This document shows positions 35,489-46,215 of a stretch of 64,000 nt of DNA, one piece after another; the first letter of the stretch is position 1; the number at the start of each line of letters is the position of its first letter. Where the stretch lies: the NCBI RefSeq assembly GCF_022682495.2, contig NC_071389.1:12949199-13013198 (forward strand), read 5' to 3'. The translations under genes and the position numbers were made by a program. Under the pieces are notes generated by a model. It was not told the origin of the DNA. It saw nothing but the letters and a program-made list of their open reading frames with translations, and ran no database searches. The stretch is from Desmodus rotundus (taxonomy: Eukaryota; Chordata; Mammalia; Chiroptera; Phyllostomidae).

Positions 35489-38400
35489 GTAAGACCCCCA
35501 CCTGTGTCTGTGCTGCACTTGGTCAGGAGTCCTTGAAGTCTGCCACCTGATCTGGGTCTCGTAAACCCAACACCTATAGGACAGGGTCTTTAGCTTGTTC
35601 CTGGAGCATGCTTTGGGGGCTTTCAACTTGGTGCTGGAGCAGAATAATGGAGGGGAAGCCATAGATGGACCAGCTCAGGAGAAGGACCCAAAGGGCTATG
35701 GTGGAAGTTCTCAATGTGGCCAGTAAACACAGTCTAATGGTGATGAGTTTGGGCTCTGTGGTTGGACTACTTAGGTTGGAATTTCTGTTCCTTTGCTTAA
35801 CCCTCCAACTCTCCTCTCACACTCCTACCTTGCTCCTTATTCTGTGGTCTAACCTTTTCCTGGTCTCTCTGCCATATTACATTCTAGCTTAGGGCCACCT
35901 CCTCCAAGCAGCCTTCCTTGACTGACAGAAATGGTAACAGATTACATTAATTGTTTACTATACGCCAGAAAGAATGCTAAGAATTGTTTTCTTCTTACAA
36001 CAGTCCCATGAGGTTAGTCCTATTATTATCCCCACTTTACAGATGGGGAAACTGATCCTCAGAGAAATAGAGTAGCCCATCTTAGAACGAGGGGCACAGC
36101 TGCACTTTGAACCCAGGCAATCTTACTCCAAAGTCACTTCTTTTCATGATAATAGCTATCACTTCTGAAAGGCTCTTAGGTTCTAGGTGCTAAGCGTACC
36201 AAACCCTTTAATGCTGCCATGGGAAGAGGCCCCATGTTCATCTCTATCCCTGGACTCCTAGGCCTCTGCTCTAGTCCAAATGCTTGCTGTTCATAAGTGG
36301 CTACTGGGGTCCAGAAAGGGGAAGGGGCTTGCATGGGGTCACATAGACAATTTGTGGCATGGCTGGGACTGGGCCCCAGGCTGCTTCTTTGCTTTTGGGT
36401 CCCTCTAACTGATTGACACCTCTACTCTCCCTTCCAGCCTCCGGCTGTGGCCGACCTTCTTTCAAACCATCCACCCGTGTGGTCAATGGTGAGGATGCGG
36501 TCCCCTACAGCTGGCCCTGGCAGGTAAGAGTAACGCCGGTAGCACTCTTTCCCACCATAGGCTCTGCACCTCCCGGTCTTACCCCATTGCTCTGCTTCTG
36601 CTGTCTACCTCAGCTTCCGAAGGCCAGAAAACCCTTGGATGGTCCACTCCACGTGGACGTTTTGCCCATTCAACCTGTAACCCTCATGGGCCTCTCTGCA
36701 AGTTCAAAGTGGAATCTGGGGGCGGCAATGTTTAACCCGAGAATTGGTACACTAAGTGGAATTTCAGGCTTTACATGCAGGGTGGTGTAAAAGTAGGTTT
36801 GCGGTTGCTCATATGGAAAATAATACAATAATTAATAAGTAATAAGATAAGAATAAACTCTGTTTTTCATGTACTCACAACTGTAAAGCTACTTTTGCCC
36901 ACCCCTGTATAGGGAGGGAGATTTCTGGGGACTCATTTCTAGCCTCCTTGAATTATATAAAATGACTGTAAGGCCTAAGAGCAATAAATGGACAAAAGGC
37001 CTTAGAGGAGTCAGGGGAGGGAGGCACAGAGGGCTAGACCACTGGACTAACAGTAATGGCTAGCCACATATGGTTATTTAAATTCGAGTAAATTAAAATT
37101 AAATAATGTTCCCCTAGCTGGGTAGCTCATTTGGTTAGAGCATCATCTAATATGCCAAGGTTGTGGGTTTGATCCCCGGTCAGGGCAAATGCAAGAATCA
37201 ACCGATGAATGTCTAACTATGTGGCACAACAAATCAATCTCTCTCTCTCAAAAAAAAAAAAAATCAGTAAATAAAAATTAAAAAATGTATAAAACATTTT
37301 CATCACCACAGAAAGTCCTATTGGATGGCACCAGTTCGTAGCAGGGGTCAGCGAACTTATTCTGTAAAGGACTAGAGTGAATATTTTAGCCTTTGTTAGC
37401 CATAGAGTTTTTATTGCAATGACTCATCTGTACTACCGCAGCACAAAAGCAGCCATAGGCGATACCTAAATGAATGAGTGTGACTATTTCCCAGTAATCT
37501 TATGTACAAAAACAGACCATAAACCCAACTGGGCCCACGGGCTATAGTTTGCCAACCCCTGGCTTAGAGAGAGCTTTTGAAAATTGGAATGTAGGAAATG
37601 AGGAGAGAGGCAAAAGACTTTGGGTGGGTTGTGTCTCAGAGGGCCCAAGAAGCCTTAAAAGAACTGGAGTTCAGAAGAACTGGGGGCCTGATAGAACAGA
37701 GAGCCTTGGGGCTTTCAGGACAGGAGGTTGAAGGACAGGAAATGTTGAGGTCCCCAGGGAGGTCCTAGGGCTGGGGGTTGGAGGACTTTGGAGAGTCAGA
37801 ATGTGATTCCAGGGGAAAGTGGCAGGGCCGCTGTGAGCAGTATAGGTTGGGCACTGCCCATTTCTAGGGGACCCCCTTCTTTTCTGTGTAGCTAGAGCCC
37901 TCTGGAGTAGTATGATGCACAACTTGTACCGCTATGGGGAGCAGCCCTCATTGTGGGGTCCAAACCACTCAGGCTTCTCCCTCCCTGGCCCCCAGATCTC
38001 CCTGCAGTATGAGAAGAATGGAGTCTTTCACCATACCTGTGGTGGCACCCTCATTGCCCGCGACTGGGTCATGACTGCGGGCCACTGCATCTCGTGAGTT
38101 CTCTCACTTGCCCTGTCCCTGCACGTGGTCCAGGCAGGCCACAATGGGGTGGATGACTATGAGGGGGGTGGAGGGAGGCCAACCAGGCCTGGACTGACCT
38201 TACCTCCACTGGCAGGAACTCCCTGACCTACCAGGTGGTGCTGGGAGAGTATGACCAGTCTAAGAAAGAAGGCCCCGAACAGGTGATCCCCATCAATGCT
38301 GAGGACCTCTTCGTGCACCCACTCTGGAACCCCAACTGCGTGGCCTGTGGGTGAGTGAACTCTTAGGCCTGGGGCCTAGGGGGTCCTCTCTTCATCCCTC

Positions 38401-41400
38401 TGTGACCCAAAGCCAGTTCTGAGAAGACTCCCAGAGTCAGTGGAGCTGGGTCAGCAACCTGTGCCCAGGTTCTACATGCTGAGGGCTGGAGCCAGCAGAG
38501 CCTTTAAGGTCTGACAGGGGTGTCCAACCTTTTGGCGTCTCTGGGCCGCAGTGGAAAAAAAGAGTTGTCTCGGGCCACACATTAAATACACAAACACCAA
38601 CAAAAAATAATAAGCAAAAAAAAAAAGCTTTTAAGTAAATTTATGATTTTGTGTTGGGCTGCATTCATAGCCACCCTGGGCCACATGTGGCCTACAGGTT
38701 GTGGGTTGGACACCCCAGGGACACTAGAGCCCAAGGAAGAGTGTGGACTCCCCCAAGTCCACTTGGCTAGTTGGCTTCAGAACCCAGAATTCCTCTGGAA
38801 CCTGCTCTCCCAAGTCCAAGGGTTCCTCCATTCAACAGATGTCGCCAGGGCATCCTGGGTTCCCAGCAACATGGGCAAAAGGAGACACACTGGGCTAAGA
38901 GCCAGGCTCTAGCACTAAGTCGCTGCATGGCCTGGGAAAGTCACTGCCCTTCTCTAGGCCTCAGCATTACTACTTGCGAAGAGTGAACTTCTGGGCTCCC
39001 TGGGTGGTCATGAGGGTCCAGGAGGCAATCACTAGGTGAGGGCACAAGGCAGGGTCTCCTAAGCCCCTCAACCACATGCAAAATTGTGTCTGATTGGCTC
39101 AGCATTTTCTGGTGGGAAGGTCAAAGAAGAGTGCAGATCCCCTAAAAGTGCAGAACAAGAGTGAGGGACCATGATGATAAGAACTTGGTCCGTCCTTGTG
39201 GGGCTCCTGGGGTCAGTGGAGAAAGAACTCAGACCCAGGTGAAGTGACCTGAGAGACAAGCAAGTGGATAAAGACAGATAGCAGGGGCTGTCCGAGAGTG
39301 GTCCCCAGGCCAGCAGCATCAGCAACCCCAGGAAACTTGTTAGAAATGTGAATTTTCAAGCCCCAATCTGATCCCCTGCATCAGAATCTCTGGGCTGGGG
39401 CCTAGCAACCAGTGTTTTAACAAGACGTCCTGGTGATTCTGATGCAGCTGAAGTGTGAGGACCACTGGAGTAAAAGCTGAGGACATTTGTGAAGGTCAAG
39501 GGTGAGCAGGGAGCTGAAGGGGCCCAGGGAGAAAGCGGGGGCAGCCTGGAGGTGAAATATCTGGAGCAAAGGCTGGGTGGTGAGGCTTGGTCTGGCCAGA
39601 AGACCAAGCTCCGTGACTCTTCCCTTCTCCCCAGCAACGACATCGCCCTCATCAAGCTGTCTCGCCCTGCCAAGCTCGGAGAAACAGTCAAGCTTGCCTG
39701 CCTCCCTCCGGCCGACGACATCCTGCCCCATGAGGCACCCTGCTACATCAGTGGCTGGGGCCGTCTCTTTAGTATGTGCTAACCCTCCGCCCAACCACAG
39801 GGACAGTGGGCAGAAAAATAGGGCCGGGAGCTGGGATTGAGAGCAACACCAGGACTGGTCCTTGCACTTTTTTCCCTGTTCTTCCTCCAGCAGAAGTCTT
39901 CTTCCACCACCCTCCCAAACATGAATATGTCCCATTGAACATTTTTAGTGTCTCCTGAGTGCCAGGTGCTGGGGATGCAGAAGAACAAAGCAGACAGGAT
40001 TATATAGTCTGGTGGGAAGAGAGTCCCCACCTTCCCCATCAAAAGAGCTGCCTGCCTCAAACCTTCCACCCCATAGTGGGGCTCCCAGCCCTGACTCCCA
40101 GACCCCAGCCCAAGCCCTGCACCCCTTGACCCTCCACTCAGTGCTCTCTACCCCCACAGCTGGCGGGCCCCTCCCTGACAAGCTGCAGCAGGCCCTGCTG
40201 CCAGTGGTGGACCATGAGCACTGCTCCAAGCAGGACTGGTGGGGCATCGCCCTGAGGAAGACCATGGTGTGCGCTGGCGGGGACATCCGCTCCGGGTGCA
40301 ACGTGAGTCAGCACTCACCCATCCAAGATGGTGCTGAGCTACAGCCACACAGCTCGGGGGTGGGGGGGGGGTTGCCGTGGGCAGGGCCCTGGGGTACCAC
40401 TGCCATCTGCCTGAAAGGTGCAGGAGAGATCTCGCCCGCTTGCCCCATTCAGCTTCCAGGTCAGGAAGGACTGGGAGAAAGTCAGGTAGTCAAGACACAC
40501 CTTCTCAGCCTGGGAGTCACGACCGTTGCATTCTAGTCCTAGTTTGCACACTGCCTTGACCTGGGCAAGTCTCTGTCCCTCCCTGGTCCTGAGGCTTTCC
40601 CGTCAGCACAGCAAGGCATATTGACCTCTAAAGTCATCTTCCACTCTGTTGTCCTGAAGTTATAGTTAAACCAAACTATCATTGTATTATAAGTGAGTAT
40701 GAACAATAACATTGTTTACTGTGATACTGATAATGGGAACTACCATTTATTAATTGCTTCCTTTCCACTAGGCATTGTGCTAAGATCGTATCTCCATCGT
40801 CTCACTTAATTCTCACAACATCTCATAAGACCAATACTATTCCCCATCATAGATGAGCAAACTGAGGCTCCGACAGGTCAAATATCCCCAAAGTCAGAAC
40901 AGATCCCATTCCTTAAAGCTCAGACATGGCTCAGTCCTCTGCTGCTCTCTGACGATTCCAGGGTGACTCTGGAGGACCCCTGAACTGCCCTGCTGCTGAT
41001 GGCTCCTGGCAGGTCCATGGTGTGACCAGCTTCGTTTCTGCCCTTGGCTGCAATGCCCTCAAGAAGCCCACTGTGTTCACACGTGTCTCAGCCTTTAACG
41101 ACTGGATCCAGGAGGTGAGCAGGCAGGCTAGCCAGGAGGGTTCCAGGTGCTGCTCTTCTGAGAGGTGCTCGGCGGGGGACATTGCTGGGGGGAGGAGGGT
41201 GAAAATAGCAGATCCTGAGGAGGGGCTCAAGGGATCCTAGCAGGTCAGTAGTGAAGGGGCCCTTGGTGACATTCCGGAGGGTTTGGGGATGTTTTCTGCT
41301 ACAGTGTGGCCCCAAGAACTTTGATGGCTTCTGGGTGGAGCTTTGAACTACTGCGGAACTTCCTTATTTCAACAAGTGTTTATGAAGTGCCTTCTCTGGT

Positions 41401-41859
41401 CCAGATCTTTTCTTGTCATGAAGGCCAGAGCAATGTGTCCAATAGCTGACTTATGGGGGGACAGATAATCAAATGAACAGTAATGATGAGCTGTGATAGG
41501 AGGAGCTCTGGCCTCACTGAGAGAGCCAATATCACCTGGAGCTGAATGGCCAGGGGAGATTAATAATGTTCGTAATAGTAATAGTCATCACTTATAAACT
41601 ACTTAAATATGTATCAGGCACTGCAGTGAGAATCTTAGTTAATAGTTTAATTTAAAACCCCCATGAGGTGAATGATTACCCCCATTATATAGATGAGGAA
41701 ACCGAGGCTCAGAGGGGTCAAGTCATTCTCAGGATCACAAAGCTAATGAATGGCATAGCTAGGAGTTTAAGCCAGTTCTACCTGCCTTCAGAACCTGCGC
41801 TCCTAACTCGGCTATTCTTGGTTTTCCCCCCATTTTTCCAGACCATGGCAAGCCACTAG
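35449..41859 (+). CDS. CELA3B: CELA3-type chymotrypsin-like elastase / proteinase E, complete 8-exon gene
   Basis: Secreted pancreatic serine protease zymogen of family S1A that digests protein in the gut. Coding exons: 35449-35488, 36438-36523, 37996-38093, 38216-38350, 39635-39771, 40160-40302, 40962-41114, 41842-41859. Phases all join, giving 269 residues against 270 in human. A signal peptide ([16 protein letters not shown]) is followed by a propeptide with Cys17 and activation cleavage Arg27-Val28 ([15 protein letters not shown]). Triad: His72 in TAGHC, Asp122 in NDIAL, Ser216 in GDSGGP. The specificity pocket reads RSGCNGDSGG with SFV, typical of elastase-like enzymes and identical to human CELA3 as I recall it. 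CELA3-specific text includes [24 protein letters not shown] and CVACG. Cys17 and Cys142 (KLACLPPA) are both kept. All splice sites are GT-AG and there are no frame breaks. Human has two copies (3A and 3B); only one is seen here, so 'CELA3' is as accurate as 'CELA3B'. Confidence 0.96.
36438..36523 (+). CDS. CELA3B: CELA3 exon 2
   Basis: Acceptor ctcccttccag, donor gtaaga. Encodes the end of the signal peptide, the propeptide with Cys17, the activation site and [15 protein letters not shown]. Confidence 0.95.
36778..36907. mobile_element. palindromic MITE (mariner-like) in CELA3 intron 2
   Basis: A 130-bp element with long terminal inverted repeats: CAGGGTGGTGTAAAAGTAGG at the left end, and at the right end a sequence whose reverse complement begins CAGGGGTGGGCAAAAGTAGC. 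The arms continue through gtttgcggttg versus the complement of caactgtaaag, so nearly the whole element folds on itself around an AT-rich centre. TA follows the right end; the left TA is not preserved. Similar mariner-derived MITEs are known in mammals, including bats. Confidence 0.75.
37113..37265 (+). mobile_element. VES-type SINE in CELA3 intron 2
   Basis: Plus-oriented head 'cctagctgggtagctcattt', B box 'ggttgtgggtttgatcccc' and 'gcaagaatcaaccgatgaat', then (CT)n and an A-run. A/T-rich flanks resemble each other (aaattaaaattaaataatgt and aataaaaattaaaaaatgta). Confidence 0.85.
37342..37561. mobile_element. hAT-type DNA transposon remnant in CELA3 intron 2
   Basis: A 220-bp non-autonomous element with terminal inverted repeats CAGGGGTCAGCGAACTT and AGTTTGCCAACCCCTG. 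The interior shows the usual 'tctgtaaaggactagagtga', 'ccatag' and 'gggcccacgggctatag' landmarks of this widespread mammalian family. Confidence 0.75.
37996..38093 (+). CDS. CELA3B: CELA3 exon 3
   Basis: Acceptor tggcccccag, donor gtgagt. Encodes [17 protein letters not shown] and the catalytic-histidine motif TAGHC. Confidence 0.95.
38216..38350 (+). CDS. CELA3B: CELA3 exon 4
   Basis: Acceptor ctccactggcag, donor gtgagt. Encodes [19 protein letters not shown] through the CELA3-typical NCVACG cysteine pair. Confidence 0.95.
38515..38718. mobile_element. hAT-type DNA transposon remnant in CELA3 intron 4
   Basis: A 204-bp element bounded by CAGGGGTGTCCAACC and, at the right, GGTTGGACACCCCAG (one terminal mismatch). 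The interior has 'ctgggccgcagtgg', 'cgggccacacattaaataca', an A-run and 'gtgttgggctgcattcatag'. It belongs to a well-known non-autonomous Charlie-like group; the exact subfamily is not named. Confidence 0.75.
39318..39475 (-). mobile_element. MER5A-like hAT remnant in CELA3 intron 4
   Basis: Contains 'aaacttgttagaaatgtgaa', 'gcatcagaatctctgggct', 'ggggcctagcaaccagtgtt' and 'cctggtgattctgatgcagc', then 'gaccactgg'. This is the standard MER5A order of landmarks. Confidence 0.7.
39635..39771 (+). CDS. CELA3B: CELA3 exon 5
   Basis: Acceptor cccttctccccag, donor gtatgt. Encodes the catalytic aspartate ([10 protein letters not shown]), Cys142 (partner of the propeptide cysteine) and YISGWGRLF. Confidence 0.95.
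40160..40302 (+). CDS. CELA3B: CELA3 exon 6
   Basis: Acceptor tacccccacag, donor gtgagt. Encodes [19 protein letters not shown], the double-Trp segment DWWG and RSGCN of the specificity pocket. Confidence 0.95.
40962..41114 (+). CDS. CELA3B: CELA3 exon 7
   Basis: Acceptor gacgattccag, donor gtgagc. Encodes the catalytic-serine motif GDSGGPLNC and [14 protein letters not shown] through AFNDWIQE. Confidence 0.95.
41842..41859 (+). CDS. CELA3B: CELA3 exon 8 (coding part)
   Basis: Acceptor ccatttttccag. Five codons TMASH and a TAG stop, matching the human C-terminus TIASH as I recall it. Confidence 0.92.
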   Translation, partial: TMASH

Positions 41860-41905
41860 AACCAAGGCCTGGGTGACGATACCAGTCCACACGCTTTGCA
41901 AAAAC

Positions 41906-41911
41906 AATAAA
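41906..41911 (+). terminator. CELA3B: CELA3 poly(A) signal
   Basis: AATAAA 47 bases after the stop codon, followed by a GT/T-rich stretch (41935-41955). The 3' UTR is therefore only about 70 bases, as is usual for pancreatic protease mRNAs. Confidence 0.9.
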
Positions 41912-43415
41912 GCTCTCTCAGAAAATTGCAACTCAAGTCTTGCTTCCTTCTTTGACTCGCCTCTTCCCCTCCAGCCCTTTCCTAAAATCATAGATTTGGT
42001 ATGTAGAGACAAGCCCAGCTCTAGCCCTCTTACATGAGGATGAGAAGAAAAAAGAAGAGACCCAGAGAGAAAAAGGGAATTGCTACAGGGTGACCCACCA
42101 CCCCAGTTTGCCTGGGACTGAGGGGTTCCCAAGACACAGGACTTGCAGTGCTGAAACTAGGGGGATCGTGGGAAGTTGGTCACCCCGTATAGCCACGCAC
42201 AATCATTGGCTTTCAATGCAGGCAGAAAAACATGGTAGAATCTGCAGAAAAACGGACTTTTCCAGCTCCTTGGGAGGCTCGTGGTGGAGAGGGAAGGGCC
42301 AAGGGTTTTCTGCTCCCATTGATGGGCTGGGGAAGGAGGCCTACAGTCACTCATTTATTCAACAGGCATTCATTCCTTGTTCCAGAGAAGGGCTCAGAGG
42401 GGGAAGATGACATGGTTCCTGCCCCGAAATAGCTCATTATTTAGATAGAAATAAGCATACCAGAATCACCCATTAAAACATTTACTAGCACCTTCTTTGT
42501 GGAAAGTTCAGGGCTGGGAGTGCAGAGGTGAGGAGGACCACCTGGGGAGACCCCTTGCTGTGAGGGGGGAGCCTACGCACACACAGATGCTCGCAATGCT
42601 GAAAATGAGGTCAGAGCCCTGTGAGCTGTTGCCGAGGTCCAAGAATGCTGCCGCGCAGCAAAAAGCAACATTAAAAACAACTAATTCCTTTACTCATGTT
42701 TTTCCTGAAAACTGTGAAAGGAAATGTGGTCCCAGGGAGGACACACATATATAATTTTTAATATTAATGCTGTCCCATTGCCCCCTCTCTTTAAAAATCA
42801 CATTTCTACTTCTGAAAGTTTAAAAGGTACAACAACATAGCAAATAATGTAGGACACACCCAGGTAGCTTTCTTCCAGAATGAACAAATTTCACATTCTT
42901 GCTTCATGTTTTCTAAAATAATGGCTACAATTAAGGTAGAGGCCCCTTTGTAATCTCCCCAGGGGTCACCACCATCATGGGTGTGGCGTCATCACCCTAT
43001 TGCTGCTTTTCCTTTAGGGCACCCAGCAGGATAGCTCTTGCCTGCCCCCTGAAATTGGGTTTGGCCATGTGGTTTGCTCTGGCCAAGGGGATGATTTGAG
43101 AGACAGGACGATTGGCCAAGCTCTCTTTCCCTCTGCTCTGGCAACTGGGGGCTACAGGTCAGCCGGGTCCTAGAATGAGACAACATGGTGCAGGGCCTCT
43201 GCTGACCCCTGCTGGACATGTAGCACAAACAAGAAATAAACTCTTTGTTATAAGCCACGGTGATTTTGAGGTGTTTGTTACAGAAGCATGACCCTAACCG
43301 ATCCTGACTGATAAAATGAGTTGGGTGTTTATTCTTCCACTCCATGCTGTTATATTTTTATCGTGTATATAAATAGCCAGAAACAATCTATTGCATTGTT
43401 TTAGTTCTTAAAAAT

Positions 43416-43735
43416 ACATTCATGGAAAAAGACTCATAGATACAGAAAACAGACTTGAGAGTTGCCAGATGGGAAGAGGGTGGGGAGGCTGGGTGAAGAA
43501 AGTGAAGGGATTGAGAAGTACAAATTGGTAGTGACAAAACAGCCAGGGGACTGTAGAGTACAGCATAGGGGAGGCAGTCAATATTATAATAACTATGTAT
43601 GATGCCAGGTGGGCACTGAAAATAACAGAGGACTCGCTTCATAAATTATATGATTGTCTAACCACTACGCTGTACACCTGAAACTAATACAAAATAATAT
43701 TGAATGTAAACTGTAATTTAAAATGCTTAACAATA
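43416..43735 (+). mobile_element. L1 LINE 3' UTR fragment (copy A)
   Basis: From 'tacattcatggaaaaagact' and 'catagatacagaaaacagac' through 'gggattgagaagtacaaatt' to 'gctgtacacctgaaactaat'. The same text occurs at 50160-50455, showing it to be an interspersed family. An AAAT array follows at about 43740. Confidence 0.75.
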
Positions 43736-44782
43736 TAAATGAATAAATAAATAAATAAATAATACATGCATGGCTTCATGCCATGTGGATGATTTCGCTT
43801 ATTTTACGCAACATTATGTTTCTGAGGTCTATCCAGGCTGACTTCTACACCTCCAGCTCATCGCTGCTGGGTTTGAAGAGTCTCCCGTTACACAACACTA
43901 GTTATTTAACCTCCCCCCCGCCCCCCGCTGATGGACATTCACAGCAGGGCCACTTTTTTGTGATTACAAATAGTGCCTCAGTGAATGCCCGTGGTCATAC
44001 TCCAGGTGCACATGTGTAAGTTTCTCTAGGGTATATTCTGAGAAACAGAACTGCTGAGTGGGAGGGTAGGCTCATTTACGACTTCACCCATTTGCAAATT
44101 GCTCTCCAAAGTGATTGTATCGATGATACTTAGCGAAATTCCCATTTTTTTCCTTTTCCCATCCACTGTCACCACATATTACAACTGTCCCACATTTTTC
44201 TCCTAAAACCACTCTTGGAATCTCAAGTCTCTCCCACAAAACTCTCCTCCAACTCCTATAAAAGCCCAAGAACTGGTCTGGCAAGACCGAGTGAGGGCAA
44301 GGAAGAAACTGCGTCAAGCAGGGCAGAGACCTCTTTGTCATGGGACTGTGGGGGAGGACGGAAGGAATTCTGGAATCAGTATGTATTAATCACTTGTACT
44401 GAGTCAGACAGACGAAGTGCCAGGTGATATATGTAACTGTCACATTTTCCCAAAGCACAGCAAGGTTGCAAAGGCTGAGCATCGACTTCTTCCTAATAGG
44501 TCGGGGAAGGGCCCTTACACAATTTTCCGAAATAGTGTTAGGATAAAGCCCAGTGAAATGTGTAAAATTCCACCCTGTGGCTGGGCAGTGGGTCCTCAGG
44601 GGCCCTCCGCCCTGCCTCACGGGGAGGCTGAGAGCTGCTACGACACCCTTCTCACACACGGACAACAGAGAGTTAAGAAATCTTGCCTAACAGGGCCAAC
44701 AATTTTATCAATCATTCAATTTCCTCTTGTTTAATCTCCAAGTTTCAACTATTCAGATCCTTTAAAACCCATATAGTCAAAG

Positions 44783-45446
44783 CTTCCGGTCAAGATGGTG
44801 GGCTGGGTAAATGGGCACTCACATCCTCCCACAACCACATCAAAATTATAACTAAAGTACAGAACAACCATCATTCAGAATTGCCTGAAATCTAGCTGAG
44901 CAGAAGTCCTATAACAAAGGATAAAAGAAGAAGCCACGTGGAGACTGTTACACAGGCAGCCATCCAGTCTCCAGCATGGTCATTGCTGATGTGAGGAAGA
45001 TATTTGGTTTCATTCCGGTGAAACAAACAGTGAAAATGCTTGAACTATCTAGCCACACGAGCAGCACAGAAGAGCGCAAAAATGATGTCTTGACGTATGT
45101 GGAACAAGTTACCAATCAGACACTGAGCTTTTTTGCTTTTGCTCTTCTAGAAGACAGCCCTGAAACCTGCTGTTGAAAGTCGGTGATTACTAGGAGACAG
45201 ATGAAGCAGCTTTTGCTGAATACAGTGCCCCTTGCAACACAGACATGGAGCAAGGGAATGGCTGAGGCCTGTATCTATAAACAGGGCTCTGCTGGAATCT
45301 TCAGAACCAAGACTCATTAAAAAGACTATTTTATCTCTGCATATAGATGCCAAATATAGAGTGACTTTTAAAAATCATATAGTCTTGAAACCTATATAAT
45401 TTTGTTAACCAATGTCACCCCAATAAATACAATAAAATTTTTAAAA
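44783..45446 (+). mobile_element. composite retroelement: L1 5' and 3' ends around unidentified sequence
   Basis: The left part (44783-44950: 'caagatggtgggctgggtaa', 'ctcacatcctcccacaacca', 'aaattataactaaagtacag') resembles an L1 5' UTR start. The right part (45385-45446: 'gaaacctatataattttgtt', 'aaccaatgtcaccccaataa') is an L1 3' end. About 400 bases between them are not recognisable L1. They hold a 66-codon frame (MVIADVRKIFGFIPVKQTV...) of unknown origin, so this may be an internally deleted L1 or a chimeric retrocopy. Confidence 0.5.
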
Positions 45447-45956
45447 AGTCACTTAGTCAATAATTGAATATTTTAGTAATTAGAATGACAACACCAACGA
45501 TTTTCTGTTTTTGTTTTCTAAAGAGGGAAGGACAATCCACTTGGAAAAGCACAACAGCAATACTTCAATTCCCTTCTAAAAATGGGAAAGGATCAGTGTT
45601 GCAATGTTCTCTCTTTAATCATACGATGTCGACAATTTAGTTCTCATTTTTAAAACATTAAAGTGTCAATAATTCCTTTTTTAATCTTAAAAGAGTCAAC
45701 AATTCCATTCTCGTTTTCTTTTTCAGGATATTAATACTGGCTACATTTTAGAAAATTTCATTTTGGGAAAGATTTTTTTTTTTTTAATCACATTCCCACC
45801 GCTCTTACTCAGCCACTGCTATCATTTTGATATGCTTCCTTCTGCTTCTTTTTCTTTGCATTTAGAAAACCCATCAACTGTTAGATTCAATGAACACGGA
45901 CTGTTCACCTACTGGTATTCCATGCCAGGGATGGGCAGAAGAAAAATGACCCTAAC

Positions 45957-46215
45957 TTGCTTTGGCTGGATGGCTCAGTTGGTCAGAGCGTCATTCCACG
46001 CACCAAAAGGTTGTAGGTTCGATTTCCGGTCGGGGAACATACCTAGACTTCGGGTTTGGCCCCAGTTGGGGGACATACGGGAGGCGATCGATTGATGTTT
46101 CTCTGGCACATGATGTTTCTCTCCCTGTCTTCCTCCCTTCCCCTCTCTCTAAAGATAAATGAATAAAATCTTTAAAAAATAAAATAAAACATATCCTCTG
46201 GTGAAGATTTTTTTA
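45957..46215 (+). mobile_element. VES-type SINE with imperfect 3' hairpin tail
   Basis: Head 'tttggctggatggctcagtt', B box 'ggttgtaggttcgatttcc', an internal partial duplication of the middle segment, and the tail 'aataaaacatatcctctggt'. The hairpin at 46194-46209 has arms ATCCTC and GAAGAT (one mismatch). The flanks aaaatgaccctaac and aaaatgacccaaac define the insertion. Confidence 0.9.

Larger units (their letters stand above)
41935..45950. other. intergenic region 3' of CELA3
   Basis: No second CELA gene or pseudogene fragment was recognised. Contents: L1M-like pieces (about 42790-42960 and 43775-44125), an LTR-like repeat (42990-43335, with 'aagaaataaactctttgtta' and 'taagccacggtgattttgag'), an L1 3' UTR copy (43416-43735) and a composite retro-element (44783-45446). 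The stretches 42020-42780 and 44130-44780 look unique, with nothing definite. Confidence 0.5.

Noticed and set aside
37912..38097. 60-codon frame starting upstream of CELA3 exon 3
   Set aside because: Its first half is intron; only the part after the acceptor at 37995 is coding, and it is counted in CELA3 exon 3.
44976..45176. 66-codon ATG frame as a possible small gene
   Set aside because: It lies within a composite retroelement between L1-like ends; reported as a structural oddity rather than a gene.
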